Part shown: piece by piece, positions 32,037 to 43,889 of the stretch
How positions within the stretch are numbered: position 1 is the first letter of the stretch
Layout of the letters: every line of letters starts with the position of its first letter
From: Hericium rajendrae
Lineage: Eukaryota; Basidiomycota; Agaricomycetes; Russulales; Hericiaceae
NCBI GenBank assembly: GCA_033439255.1
Contig: CM065890.1
Location: 186,001-250,000, forward strand
DNA: 64,000 nucleotides
Direction: 5' to 3'
Notes under the pieces: model-generated
What the model was told of the DNA's origin: nothing
Seen by the model: only the letters and a program-made list of their open reading frames with translations
Databases searched by the model: none
Position numbers and translations under genes: made by a program

Positions 32037-33741
32037 TTATAAAAGAGGCTCTCTGCTGCTAGACAAGCGGTTCAGATGGATATAGACGTCGGTCCCGAAT
32101 CCGTCCATCGAGATAAGCCGGATATCGCCACCGAAGTATCGCGCGTACTGCAGCGAAATGTGAGCATCATATGGAAAGTCTGACCTGAAGACGGCGTACT
32201 AATCGCGAGAGGGGAAGGCCGTAGCCAAAGCCGGCCATCGGTGCCTTGAAGTCGCTGGCCTGGAAGTCCTGGTCGATGCCCTGCCCCTCCATCGTCGTGT
32301 ACATGTACGTCCAGATGAGCGGAATCGCGCTGCGCGGGATCCCGCCGCCCTCGTCGGAGATCTTGATCGTGATGTCCTCCTTGCCCTCGACGACGATGAC
32401 CTTGATCGGCGGCAGCTTGTCCTCGTTGTCGCGCCCGTAGCGCTCGACGACGGCGCGCAGCGAGTTCTTGAGCAGCTCGAAGCAGATGTGCGAGAGGTGG
32501 CCGGGGACGTAGGCGAAGTGGAGGTCTTTGGGGCAGATGAGCTGCACCGGCGGGCCTTTGAACATCGCGTAGTGCTCTTCGCAGACGAAGCGCGCGTTCT
32601 CGATTGCCTCGTGGACGATGTCGTGAATGTTCTGGTTATGGAGCGAAGTGAGAAATGACGAAAATCCACTTTGACTTTAGGACTTACCGCGCGAGTGCAG
32701 ATAATACCGACATAGTCCGGATGGGGTTGTAAGGTGTTCAGTGCGATATCTGTCCCTCGGTGAGCATACGTTCCCAAGTTGAGAACCGAGCAACTTACGT
32801 TGACCAATCAAAAACCGGATACCAATTCGTGACATGTAGAAACGGTCCAACCATGCTTGGATATCAAGACCGATGTGTCGGGCATTGCGGCTTCGTTTCC
32901 ATTCGAGGACACCCTGCGCTACAGTCGTGACAGTGGGGTCGTGCCGCCTTTTGATCATTTCCAGCGTCTTGGTGAATCGCTTATTATAGTCGTGGACTTC
33001 TGGCGGCCAGTCTACTTCTAAGGGCCTGGCGAAATACCTGTTAAGCAGCGTCATGGTTACCTCGATGCTAACGCATGGAGCAATGATGTACTTGCCTCTT
33101 CTCCATGGGAATACGCAGCTTCAGGCGATTCTGGCCATTGCCGTTGCCGTTGGTATGGCCGTGCAGGGCGTAATGCTCCCCCAGATTTTCCAGGGACGGG
33201 TTTGGCAGGGACTCGGGCAAGTGTAGATCGTCGTCCGGTCTGCTTAACAGTGCCGCGCGAACGTTAGGAGCGACGTGCAGTGGCGGGAACGTTATGAGCT
33301 CCTAGATATGCCGTTGTGATGAGCACCAGCTCGCGTGACTCGAAACGCAGGTGATGCCTACTTCAAACGACTGAGCATACCACTCCTTGACCTTGTTGAT
33401 AGACGGCATAAGTGAGAGGCCGTGTGGCAGTTCGTCCAGTTCCTTCACGCGATGAGCCAGGCGAACGGGGAGCTCCTCTGGGAACAAGTGCCATGTCAGA
33501 AGTGACTCGAGCCATCAAGTGTTGCACACTCACCGCCGAGGAACATACTGGCTTTCAACAAAGTGCCTTGGCTAGGATTTTGTCCGAACAAGACCATCTG
33601 CTGCAGAGACACTAGATACGATGCGAGTCAGTATCTGCGGCTTCAATAGATAGTCCGGAACTCACCTCCGGTCTGGGGAAACGACGCGAAATGATGAATC
33701 CTATCCCAGAGCGCCGACGTGATTCTCCATCCCGCTGACAT
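32037..33741 (-). CDS. Mitochondrial PDK/BCKDK-family protein kinase, eight exons
   Basis: Exons (minus strand) 33741-33666, 33611-33534, 33477-33362, 33301-33096, 33037-32799, 32749-32688, 32631-32200 and 32147-32037 give 439 residues. Members phosphorylate and switch off pyruvate (or branched-chain ketoacid) dehydrogenase in the matrix, using a histidine-kinase-like ATP fold. Visible motifs are HIALNTLQPHPDYVG, the N-box FELLKNSLRAVVE, the G1 box DEGGGIP and the G2 box GFGYGLPLSR, followed by YARYFGGDI. The N-terminus (SAGWRITSALWDRIHHFASF) is basic and hydroxylated, consistent with mitochondrial import. The intron between exons 4 and 5 begins GCAAGT and ends AACAG: only this GC donor gives the EKR/YFARP junction. 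Whether it acts on PDH or BCKDH cannot be told by eye. Divergent from PRP2 (509 bp). Confidence 0.93.
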
Positions 33742-34250
33742 GGTGAAGCTAGGGAGTGGACGAGGGGGTTGAAAGAGAGATAGAAATGTGCAGCATGCAG
33801 CTGAAAGTCGGATGTGGCGGTCAAGGGAACGAAGAAGCTGGCTGGCAGCTGTGATTTCCGCCCCGCGGGGTAGATATCACGTGTGGGGTAGTTATCACGA
33901 GCGATTCGGCCAGAGCCGACTGGAACGTTAACTTCCTGGGGCTCGTCGGGTCTAGCAACAGAACTTGGCGTCTTATTCTATTTGGCTTACTGGCCCTCAC
34001 TCAGCGAGGATTACCAGGGATTACCATGAAGGACTCGGGACAGTGGAATTGCTGCGTGCAAGGAGGGCGCACGTATCCGAGAGTTTGGTGACACATGGAT
34101 TAGTCAGCAGACCTGCTTTACTGGCCGAGGCGCGCGACTCCTCCAATTCACCAATCCTTGCTCACGTCCTTCAGGTCGGTCAGTCTTTTCTCTTTACTCT
34201 CGACTTTCCGAATGATTTCAAACCTCTAGATTGTCTAGATAACGCCCTTC
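33742..34250. other. PDK-PRP2 divergent interval, possible missing PRP2 5' exon
   Basis: The interval contains the promoters of both genes. The PRP2 model starting at 34251 is about 80 residues shorter at its N-terminus than DHX16/Prp2 relatives, so one or two upstream exons may lie here (an open frame crosses about 33965-34170), but no stretch could be matched to the family N-terminus. Confidence 0.45.
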
Positions 34251-37200
34251 ATGCCCAGAGGTGAGAGTTCTACAAGCCATGAGGATGACAGACGGCGCTC
34301 TCGAGGTGACGGCAAGTCGGTACCGCGCGAACGGGATTACGACCGAGAAGATGAGTCGAGAAAGCGAAGGAGAGTAGACGAAGGCGATAGACATGCAGGG
34401 GAGGATGAAGCCATGCGCAGGGAGAGGGAGCGCCTACGGGATATCAGGGAGCGAGACGAGTTCGCGGAAAGGGTCAAGCAGCGCGACGCAGATCGCACGA
34501 AACGCCTCGTCGAGGACCGCTCATCGAAGGCTACCGGTGCAGCAGCCGAAGCAGCGCAGCGACGCAAGCTTGCAGACGACTCGGCCTCGCGCGCCCTTGC
34601 GATGCCGTCGCTCCGAGAGCATTCCCGACAGCAATATCTCACGAAGCGTGAGCTCCAACAGGTAGAGCTCTTGCGGAAGGAGATCGCAGACGACGAGGCC
34701 TTGTTCCGCGGCATGCGCATATCCAAACGCGAGCAGCGCGAGCTCGATCGCAAGAAGGACGTCCTTCGGCTCGTCGAAGAGCGGCTTCGGATTGACGACA
34801 AGTGGGAAGGGTACATGCTTCCGGAGGACTACATCACTGAGCAAGGCAAGATCGACAAGAAGCGCAAGGAGAGTGCCCTCTACCAGCGTTACGAAGAGGC
34901 AAAACCGAAGGACGACCAGTTCGTTACCGACGTCGACCAGTGGGAGGCCAGTCAGACGAAGCACAGCACCTTTAAAATGGGCTCTATGGACAAGAAGGAG
35001 GTTGTCGAAGAATACGACTATGTGTTTGACGAGAGTCAGACCATCAGATTTGTCATGGAGACCACTATGGGTGGCGAAGGTCCCATGAGCGCAAAAGACA
35101 AGCTTTTGCAACAACAAATCGAAGAGGCGGAACGACACGGTGAGTTTGCATGTCGGCTTTCGTTTCTTGCCCCACTAATTGCTCTCTTCAGCGGAAACAA
35201 TCGACCAGACACGGAAGTCACTGCCGATCTATACCTACCGCGAACAGCTCCTGGCCGCAATCAAGGAGCACCAAGTCTTGATTGTCGTTGCAGAGACCGG
35301 CTCAGGGAAGACCACACAACTTCCGCAATATCTCCACGAGGCCGGGTATACCGCCGGCGGCATGAAGGTTGGTTGCACACAACCTCGTCGTGTTGCCGCC
35401 ATGTCCGTCGCCGCCCGTGTCGCCGAAGAAATGGGTACGAAGGTTGGATACGAGGTCGGGTATTCCATCCGTTTCGAGGACGCGACGAGCGACAAGACCG
35501 TGCTGAAGTATATGACGGACGGCATGTTGCTGCGCGAGTTCTTGACCGAGCCAGATCTTGCCGGGTATTCTGCACTCATCATCGACGAGGCCCACGAGCG
35601 GACACTCAGCACGGACATTCTATTTGCGCTTGTCAAGGTGCGTCTCATAACTGCTCGGTTCTTCGTCAGATAACTAAGTGATGCCTCAGGATATTGCGCG
35701 GTTCCGCCCCGAGCTCCGCCTTCTGATCTCTAGTGCCACGATGGATGCTGAAAAGTTCAGCGAGTACTTCGACGATGCTCCTGTATTTTATGGTGCGTTC
35801 ATTAGCATTCGCTCAAGCAATACTTACTAAATCATCCTCTCATAGTTCCTGGAAGGCGTTATCCGGTCGATATCCACTACACCCCGCAACCGGAAGCGAA
35901 CTATCTGCACGCCGCCATCACGACTGTTTTCCAAATCCATACGACACAACCCAAAGGCGATATCCTGGTTTTCCTGACAGTAAGTTGATTACTTACGGCA
36001 TCACTCTTTCCTAGACTAAGTTTGTTTCCACAGGGACAAGACGAAATTGAGGCAGCTCAAGAGAATCTGACGGAGACTGCGCGCGCTCTAGGGAATAAAA
36101 TCGCCGAACTTATCATATGTCCTATCTACGCCAACCTGCCGAGCGACATGCAAGCCAAAATCTTCGAGCCGACTCCTGAAGGCGCGCGCAAGGTCGTTTT
36201 GGCCACCAACATCGCCGAGACATCAATCACCATTGACGGTGTCGTGTTCGTCATCGATCCGGGATTCGTGAAACAAAACTCGTACAACCCGCGGACGGGC
36301 ATGTCGAGTCTTGTGGTCGTTCCCGTAAGTACCTCATCATTTGCCTGCGCCAGCAATTGCTCAGTGTCTTGACCCTTCAGTGTTCACGAGCCTCGGCCAA
36401 TCAACGAGCAGGACGTGCCGGACGCGTCGGGCCCGGAAAGGCCTTCCGTCTGTATACGAAATGGGCATACACGAACGAGCTGGAGGCAAACACCGTGCCC
36501 GAAATCCAACGCACCAATCTGGGAATGACGGTCCTCCTCCTCAAATCCCTCGGCATCAACGACCTCATCGGATTCGAGTTCATGGATCCGCCACCAGGCG
36601 AAACGCTCATGCGCGCCCTCGAGCTGCTCTACGCCCTCGGCGCGCTCAACGACCGCGGCGAGCTGACGAAGCTGGGCCGGCGGATGGCCGAGTTCCCCGT
36701 GGACCCCATGCTCTCAAAAGCGATCATCTCGAGCGAGAACTACCACTGCACGGACGAGGTCCTCACCATCATCTCCATGCTCTCCGAGTCGTCATCCTTG
36801 TTCTACCGCCCCAAGGACAAGAAGCTGCACGCGGACCAGGCGCGCCAGAACTTCGTGCGGCCCGGCGGGGACCACTTCACGCTGCTCAATGTGTGGGAGC
36901 AGTGGGCGGAGACGAACTACTCGCAGCAGTTCTGCTACGAGCAGTTCCTGCAGTACAAGAGCCTGTGCCGGGCGCGCGACATCCGCGACCAGCTCGCGGG
37001 GCTGTGCGAGCGCGTGGAGGTCGTCGTCGAGGCGAACCCGAATGCGAACGATATCACGCCGGTGCAGAAGGCGATCACGGCGGGGTACTTCTACAACACG
37101 GTAAGTGCGCTTTTGCGCTTCTTGCTGGGCTTGGGCTGATAGTTGTGTTGTGGCAGGCGTCGTTGCAGAAGAGCGGCGACTCGTATCGGACGCTGAAGAC

Positions 37201-37514
37201 CAATCAGACTGTGTACGTACACCCGTCGTCGAGTCTGTTCCAGCACCAGCCGCCCGTGAAGACGGTCCTCTACTACGAGCTCGTTATGACGTCGAAGTCG
37301 TACTTGCGCCAGGTGATGGAGATCAAACCTTCGTGGCTTATGGAAGGTCGGTAGTTTCGAGCTTTTGTTGAAGACTGGTGACTTACTATTGTCCATCTTG
37401 TTAGTTGCGCCGCATTATTTCAAGCCGGCAGATCTAGAACAGTTATCGAAGGGTGAGAAGAAAATGCCGAAGGCGATAGGTGCGGCTGGGACGCCTCAGT
37501 CTGGAAGTACATAG
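34251..37514 (+). CDS. PRP2: DEAH-box pre-mRNA splicing helicase PRP2 (DHX16/Cdc28)
   Basis: Exons 34251-35139, 35192-35637, 35690-35792, 35846-35979, 36034-36324, 36381-37100, 37157-37346 and 37405-37514 give 960 residues. PRP2 is the spliceosomal ATPase that remodels the B-act complex before the first step of splicing. Helicase motifs: [10 protein letters not shown] (about 331), [12 protein letters not shown] (about 428), [10 protein letters not shown] (about 459), [23 protein letters not shown] and QRAGRAGR, then winged-helix/HA2 and OB-fold regions ending [11 protein letters not shown]. The charged N-terminus holds [18 protein letters not shown], a block shared specifically with DHX16, which separates it from PRP16, PRP22 and PRP43. 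The first residues (MPRGESSTS) resemble an internal part of relatives, so the true start may be in an upstream exon. Confidence 0.95.
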
Positions 37515-37708
37515 TGTATCTGTATATCTCATTTCGTACATGACCTTGGTGTGTCAATTGTTGTAGCTTGTCGTGCTTTCACATTCCGGAATATTGTTGC
37601 ATTCATTGAAAGTCTGAGGCTATCCGTACACTGACGCTTGATACAAGTACATATGCGACAAGTAAGAGCATTGGTACTGCTAAGTCCTTCGCCTGTGGGC
37701 AGGAACAC
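37515..37708. other. Convergent 3' ends of PRP2 and BET4
   Basis: A 194-bp gap between convergent stops; contains both 3' UTRs. Confidence 0.5.
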
Positions 37709-39149
37709 CTACCGCTTCACCTCCTCAGCTGATAGATGCGCCGTGAGGTTTAGTGAATGGAAGTGGAGAAGACGTGCTCACCGAGTTCCCGATACCTCTG
37801 CCGACGAGGCGGGTCTATCTCTTCTAGCTGCTTCAGAAGAGCAATACACTGCTCGACGAGTTTCTCGGCTTCCGCGGGACACATCTCGGCCGAATGTTTG
37901 GAGAGGATCAACTGCTTGTAGTGAACCAGTGTCTCCATACACCCTGAGCAAATCGCAACCATCAGTATTCAAATCCGACTCGCCAGGATTCGACACCCAC
38001 ATTTGCTGTCCGGCTGCTCGTCCAACAGATCTTGTATGACTACGATTTCACGCTCGAGAAGCTTGCGATCATCCGCTGACATCATTCGAGAAAATCAGCG
38101 GAATAGAACGCAGGACTCGGCGTTGAGGGACTGACCAGAGCCGATGAGCCAGCGGTGGTATAGCCATACGCTCTGATCATTCGGATCCGTGTACATCGCA
38201 TTCTGGACAAAATCGAATTCTATCGACACGGCATCGTGAGGTTCATTTCCAGTGCGCAAGCACTCGGCTCACCCTGTTGGACGGACAACGCCCTATCCAG
38301 CTTGCCACTGCTCCACAAGGATTCGAGGACCTTGGTCCGCTGATGCCAGGCGCTGAAGTTCGAGAAGTTCGCCTCGATCTTCCGGGTCGTAGACGCGAGC
38401 TCGGCCGTCTCGGGGCGACGCACGGGCATGTTCGCAAGGACGTATCGCCGATAATTCCACGCATGAACTGGGTGAAGTATGCTGAGGGCGCCGGAATATA
38501 TACGGTAAGAGAGCGGGTGAGCTTACAGTTTCGCGCGTCTGCGTCAAGCATCTTCTCCACGACGAACAGCTCGCGCTCCCAGTTTGCCTTTTTCCAGCCG
38601 TGGACGTCGTCGCCGTCTCCGCCGTCGGGGACGTTCTCGAGGCACCACCGGCGGTGGTTCCAGATCCAGTAGACTTTAGGATGCACTTTGAGGGCGGCCG
38701 TGGTCATCGCCAAGTCGTTTGACAGGAGCGCGTTAACTTCCTTCGGCGAGCTGGTATGCATTCGGCAGTTAAAGTCAAAGCCAAGTAGACCTTTGGGATC
38801 GCGTACCTATTTGGGAAGATGCCATGGACGAGGATATTCCTTCGATAGTTCCAGACAGTGTAGAACTCTGGATTCATGCTGAGGAGCTTCGAGGTCAGCT
38901 CCAGCGCCTCCTGAGACCAGTCCTTGCGCTTTTTCTAAGCTGCATATGTGACAATGGTTATCAGACGAATGCTAGAGCTAGCGCACCCTCGATAGGACGT
39001 CGTCAGTTAGCGCAAGGTAGGAGGCTAGTTTGGCCTTCTCGCGGTCTCTCTTGTTCTGAACTACATCGCGGGACTCGCGGACACGACGTACGCCATGCTT
39101 TGGCGAAGGGTGAACCTCAGCTTCATTTCGATCAAGACGTGCGTACCAT
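37709..39149 (-). CDS. BET4: Rab geranylgeranyltransferase alpha subunit, nine exons
   Basis: Exons (minus strand) 39149-39147, 39097-38987, 38934-38807, 38750-38527, 38467-38273, 38219-38136, 38075-38001, 37943-37782 and 37728-37709 give 333 residues. With BET2 and the escort protein, it adds geranylgeranyl groups to the C-terminal cysteines of Rab GTPases in the cytosol. The protein opens [12 protein letters not shown] and has PPTA alpha-helical repeats: [47 protein letters not shown] and [11 protein letters not shown]. It ends RYRELAEEVKR. The first exon is the ATG codon alone, joined to HGVRR by a 49-bp intron (GTACGC donor, AAG acceptor); this restores the conserved N-terminus. All phases agree. 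The last intron could be read through into a short alternative tail ([10 protein letters not shown]). Confidence 0.93.
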
Positions 39150-39328
39150 ATTTACAAGATTGCGTGGGTGGAAGGTGGACGACTGAGAGGTCGAAGAACG
39201 CAGCAAGTCGCCATGTCGGGGTCTGCAGTCACGTGCTAGAGCCTCTGCAGCTTCGCGTCAGACAGCTCGCAACTCTGCACAAACGACCTCGACGGCTCGA
39301 CACCGCTTCCTTGCTCACGACGCACACC
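39150..39328. promoter_or_regulatory. Divergent promoter of BET4 and SYF1
   Basis: The start codons of the two divergent genes are only 179 bp apart, so both promoters and both 5' leaders must fit here or overlap. No TATA-like box is seen. Confidence 0.7.
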
Positions 39329-42300
39329 ATGCCTTCGGCCATGGAAATGACGCCCTCCGTGGATACTTTGACTTCGCTGTTCCCTCTCACACTCCCAGTC
39401 CCCACACCCATATCGGCGCCCGACCTTCTCGCTCCGAAAGACTTGACCCGAGAAGAAGACCTCCTGCGCAATCCGTTCTCCTTCCGACACTGGTGGACCG
39501 CGATCCATGCCCTACGAGACGCCATCATGCAACGGCAAAGGTCCGAGAAGCTAGACCTTCCGGAGGGCGTCACCACTGTCCTCGGACCTCTCGGCTCTGC
39601 AAACGCGCGCAAGGATTTCCAGCGCCTGACATACCTCTATGAGGCCGCGCTGGTCCATTTCCCCGGCTCATTCAAGCTGTGGAAGTCGTACCTGCAGACG
39701 CGGATGACATTCGTCCTGGGCAAGCAGATCGTGCGGAAGAGAGCAGGCGGAAAGAAGAAGTTTCCAGAGATGAAGGAGGCACTGGAGGACGAAGTGGAGG
39801 ACCTGGAAGACTGGGAGGACGGCCTGGACGGCGTCGTCGGATGGCAAGAATGGAGAGCTCTCGTCGCGACGTTCGAGCGGGCTCTAATGTGGCTGCCCAA
39901 GGTGCGTCCCATACCATACTCCAACTGCACGAACACGAGCTCACGCGTATCTACAGCTGCCGAAGCTCTGGCTGATGTACCACTCCATCTTCCACCACCC
40001 CCAATGCCCCCCGCTCATCTCGCAGACCCACGCGCGCCGGACGTTCGATCGCGCCCTGCGCACGCTTCCGCCGTCCCTCCATCATCGCATCTGGGTGCGC
40101 TACTTGCTGTGGGCGGAGACCAAGGGCGGCAGCACGACGGTCGCCGTATACAGACGGTACCTCGCCGTCGATCGCAGTCTCACGGAGCGCTACGCAGCGC
40201 TCCTGCTCTCGCCGCGTAACGACGCGCCTCGACCTCTGGAGGCCGCGAAGTTGCTGCTCAAGCTCGCGCGCGATGCTGCTCAGGGCAACTATGTCAGCCC
40301 CGAGGCAAAGAGCCCTTATCAGCTGCTCGGGGAATGGCTGAGCGTCGTCGAAGACCACGCAGAGGATGTGGGTTTGGACGTGGAGGACACCGTTAATGAC
40401 GGGGAAGCGCAGCAGAAGCCGGAAAGCGGCGTCAACGGTACTACGGGATCCTCTGCACAGCAGTCCTCAATGTCTGGAGGTCTCATCAAGTTCGCTGGTC
40501 CTCCAAAAACTGTCGCCCCGGACGGCACCGCCGAGCAGCCCTACGACGAGGACGTAGACCCGACAAGTCCGCGCAAACTCAACATCGAGAAGATAGTGCG
40601 ACAGGACGGTTTGGCGCTCTACAAGGACCAGGCCGGCCGTCTATGGACCGGGCTCGCAACATACTGGATCAAGCGCGGCGAGTTCGACCGCGCGAAACAC
40701 ACTTTCGAGTCCGGCATCGGCTCCGTTCTCACCGTGCGCGACTTTACGCAGATCTTCGACGCGTACGCCGAGTTCAGCGAATCGCTGATTAGCGCGTTGA
40801 TGGAGAGCCTGGCGAACCCCGACGAGGACGAGGACGAGGAGGACGCGAGGGAGACGGAGCGGGAGTTGGATGCGAAGGTGAAGGAGTTCGAGGAGCTCAT
40901 GGATAGGCGGCCGTTTCTCGTCAATGATGTCCTTCTGCGAAGAAATCCGAACGATGTGCAGGAGTGGGAGAAGCGCGTTGCGTTGTGGGGCGACGACGAC
41001 GCAAAGGTGTGCCATACTTTCCTTGACTGGTGAATATCGCTGAACTATCTTCTCATAGATCGCTGAGACGTATACAAATGCATTGTCCACCATCAGTCCC
41101 AGAAAAGCCACGGCGAATCTGCACAGGTTGTTTATCAACTTTGCTAAATTCTACGAGGAGGGAGGCGCTACCGGCGAGGCCGAGCCTGATTTGGCCAGCG
41201 CCCGCAAGATCCTGGAAAAGGCGACGAAGGTCAACTTCAAAAATGTCGAGGACCTTGCGGAGATATGGTGTGAGTGGGCAGAGATGGAAATTCGACACGA
41301 GTGAGATTACATTTTTGCTCGCCCTCATCTTCGTTCATGTTTAATGTTTTCCACAAGAAACTACGACGACGCCATCCGGCTCATGCAACGTGCTACCGCC
41401 ACTCCAAAAGACACCAAGATCAATTACTTCGATCATGTGCGTATCCTTGCCGCGCATGTTTCCACACAACTGATCCCTGCTCCAGTCTCTGCCTGTACAG
41501 GCCCGGTTGTTCAAGTCTCTCAAGCTATGGTCGTTTTATGTCGATCTCGAGGAGTCCCTTGGGACTGTGGACTCCGCCAAAGCTGTTTACGACAAGATTT
41601 TGGATTTGCGGATCGCCAATGCGCAAGTCATCGTGAACTATGCGGCTTTTCTGGAAGAAAACAAGTATTTCGAGGAGAGCTACAAGGTACTTAATAAAAT
41701 TGTCGTGCGCACCGCACGCTCACCATGTTCTGCCTAGGTGTACGAACGGGGTATCGATCTATTTACTTTCCCGGTATCCTTCGAAATCTGGAACATTTAT
41801 TTGTCCAAATTCGTCAAGCGATATGTAAGTACCATCACCAGACTCGTTTTACATTTTCTCATTTCGGTATAGGGCGGCACAAAACTTGAACGCGCTCGTG
41901 ATCTTTTCGAGCAAGCGCTAGAGAAATGCCCTCCCAAATCATGCAAGCCGATATTCCTCATGTATGCCCAGTTGGAAGAAGAGCACGGGCTGGCAAAACG
42001 CGCGATGTCGATCTACGACCGCGCGACCTCCGTCGTCGACGACACCGACAAATTCGAAGTAACGCACCACTCTTCCCCCCTCTTCCCCATTTAACCTCAT
42101 CTTCCTCTCCAGATGTTCGCGATCTACATCGCCAAAGCCGCCGCCAACTACGGCCTCGCCGCGACGCGGCCCATCTACGAAAAAGCGCTCGAAGTCCTCC
42201 CCGACCGGCACGCCGCGCAGATGTGCCTGCGCTTCGCCGCGCTCGAGCGCAAGCTCGGCGAGATCGACCGCGCGCGCGCGATCTACGCGCACGCGGCGCA

Positions 42301-42682
42301 GTTCTGCGACCCGCGCGTCGTGCCTGCGTTCTGGGCCGAGTGGCACGCGTTCGAGATCGACACGGGCTCGGAGGACACGTTCCGCGAGATGCTGCGCATC
42401 AAGCGGAGCGTGCAGGCGCAGTTTAATACGGAGGCGAGTTATCTTGCGGCGCAGACGGTCGGCGCGCAGGGGCCTGGGGCTGCGAAGGTCGAGGCGGCGG
42501 CGGCGGCTGTGAGGCTGGGCGGGGATGCGATGGCTGCGGTGGAGCGACAGGTTGGGGGGAAGGCTGGGCCGGCGTTCGTTGCTGCTCAGCAGCTTCCGCA
42601 GCCGAAGGGCGTTGTGGCTGCTGAGGCACCCGTCAATGTTGCCAACGTGGAGGAGATCCAGATTTCGGACGAGGAAGAGTAG
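39329..42682 (+). CDS. SYF1: Splicing factor SYF1 (XAB2), HAT-repeat protein
   Basis: Exons 39329-39901, 39957-41006, 41059-41300, 41358-41436, 41486-41686, 41738-41824, 41873-42058 and 42113-42682 give 995 residues. SYF1 is a scaffold of the Prp19-associated (NineTeen) complex, present in the activated spliceosome. The protein is built from half-a-TPR (HAT) repeats; visible examples are NPFSFRHWWTAI, LVHFPGSFKLWKSYL, LWTGLATYWIKRGEFDRAK, EIWCEWAEMEIRHENYDDA, KLWSFYVDLEESLGTVDSAK, VSFEIWNIYLSKFVKRYGG, IFLMYAQLEEEHGLAKRAM and CLRFAALERKLGEIDRAR. Acidic linkers lie at DEDEDEEDA and EALEDEVEDLEDWED. The C-terminus is Ala-rich and ends in a short acidic tail (ISDEEE). Start is the first ATG of the frame after the divergent promoter; MEMTPS five codons on is a possible second start. 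Confidence 0.95.
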
Positions 42683-42769
42683 GCGGGTTGTCGTCGCGCT
42701 GTCGATTTTGTAGCTAGCTTTTACATACGGTATCATCCTTACTGAGAATGTGTGTAGTCTATGATACAT

Positions 42770-43633
42770 TTAGCTTGCTTTCCATCCTTCGATTTCCACG
42801 ATACACAGGTCCTCCCACTGTGCATCCCATCCATCGTCTTCGAGCCACGGCTGCTCGACCCATCTCTGAACCGCCTCACGAGCCGTGTCGAATGACACCG
42901 AGTGACTTCGTAATAAATCCACCAGCTCTTCATGGAGGCGCAACGAACGATGATAAGGATGCAGTATATCGGCGATGGACCTCACTACGCTCCATCAGTA
43001 CAGGGCGTGTATGATGTCAATGGAAAAGGAAAACCGCACCGAATTTCTCTAAGGGCCACGTCGTCCACATAGACTGCTCATGCACCCAAGCCCATCCCTT
43101 CGCTCTGTGCGTCTCCGCAACGAGCGCCTCCAGATTCTCGACGATAGCGGCCATTTTCTGGAACTGCTTCCTCTGCACGGGACGCTAGACACAGTCCTTC
43201 TCACCGGCTATTTATTGACGGACTCACCAGTTTCGCGATCACCACGTCCAGATCGGACAGACACTCGTCCATATGCGCCAGCTTTGCGCCGACGAGACGA
43301 GAGCGCGGCTGCTCTCCGCCAGGGACCGAACGCAACTGGTTTCTGCAACCACATTAAGAAACACGCCCATTTATGAACAGAGCAAAGCAAAGCGCACTCG
43401 AGATCCGTCCTGGCGTCGACCAAGGATCGGAGGCTCTTGAGGCCGTCGGTCAGCACCAGGTCGTCCCACGTATAGCACGCCGCGCGCAGGTCCTGCAGCG
43501 CGTTTCGGACTTTGCGGTGGTAGGTCGATTCGACGGGGCGGGCTGATGGGGAGGCTTTGGGGGGTTGTTTGGGCTGGACGGGCGAGGGCGAGGGGGTGGA
43601 GGGGCCGCGGAAGGAGGCGAGGCGTGCGCTCAT
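42770..43633 (-). CDS. Small conserved-looking protein of unknown function
   Basis: Exons (minus strand) 43633-43398, 43342-43228, 43172-43040 and 42984-42770 give 232 residues, all phases agreeing and all introns GT-AG. The N-terminus is Pro/Ser/Lys-rich (PSTPSPSPVQPKQPP) and basic. A helical, probably coiled-coil middle follows (VRNALQDLRAACYTWDDL, KLAHMDECLSDLDVVIAKL, QFQKMAAIVENLEALVAE). The C-terminal third is Trp-rich (AKGWAWVHEQSMWTTWPLEK, VEQPWLEDDGWDAQWEDL). No family recognised. It converges with SYF1 (87 bp between stops) and diverges from the WD40 gene (256 bp). The clean splicing pattern and codon use of its neighbours argue it is real. Confidence 0.75.
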
Positions 43634-43889
43634 TTTTGGGCTGGTGGTGCGGTTGCTTCACGGCGGGGGAATGGAGTGGGGGGACTTACCATGGTAAAGT
43701 TGAAGTAACAGTGACTTCCTTGGACTTTCTTTCCAAAGCTCGGCGCGACTGGACGCGAAGGAAGGAAGATGCGGGCGTTGCCGAACTATACACCCCGCCG
43801 GCAATTACGATCGACTCTCGACTCAATCTATGCTTTTGCCACTGCCTGGGCGCCGCTGCTGTCAATCATAACTGCTGGCCATCCTCACA

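Noticed and set aside
33965-34250. Open frame MASYSIWLTGPHSARITRDY proposed as the PRP2 N-terminus
   Set aside because: It has no ATG start and no similarity to the DHX16 N-terminal region, and no splice pair joined it to 34251 in phase.
39951-42769. Antisense frames across SYF1
   Set aside because: Mirror frames of high-GC coding sequence; the sense strand gives a complete HAT-repeat protein.
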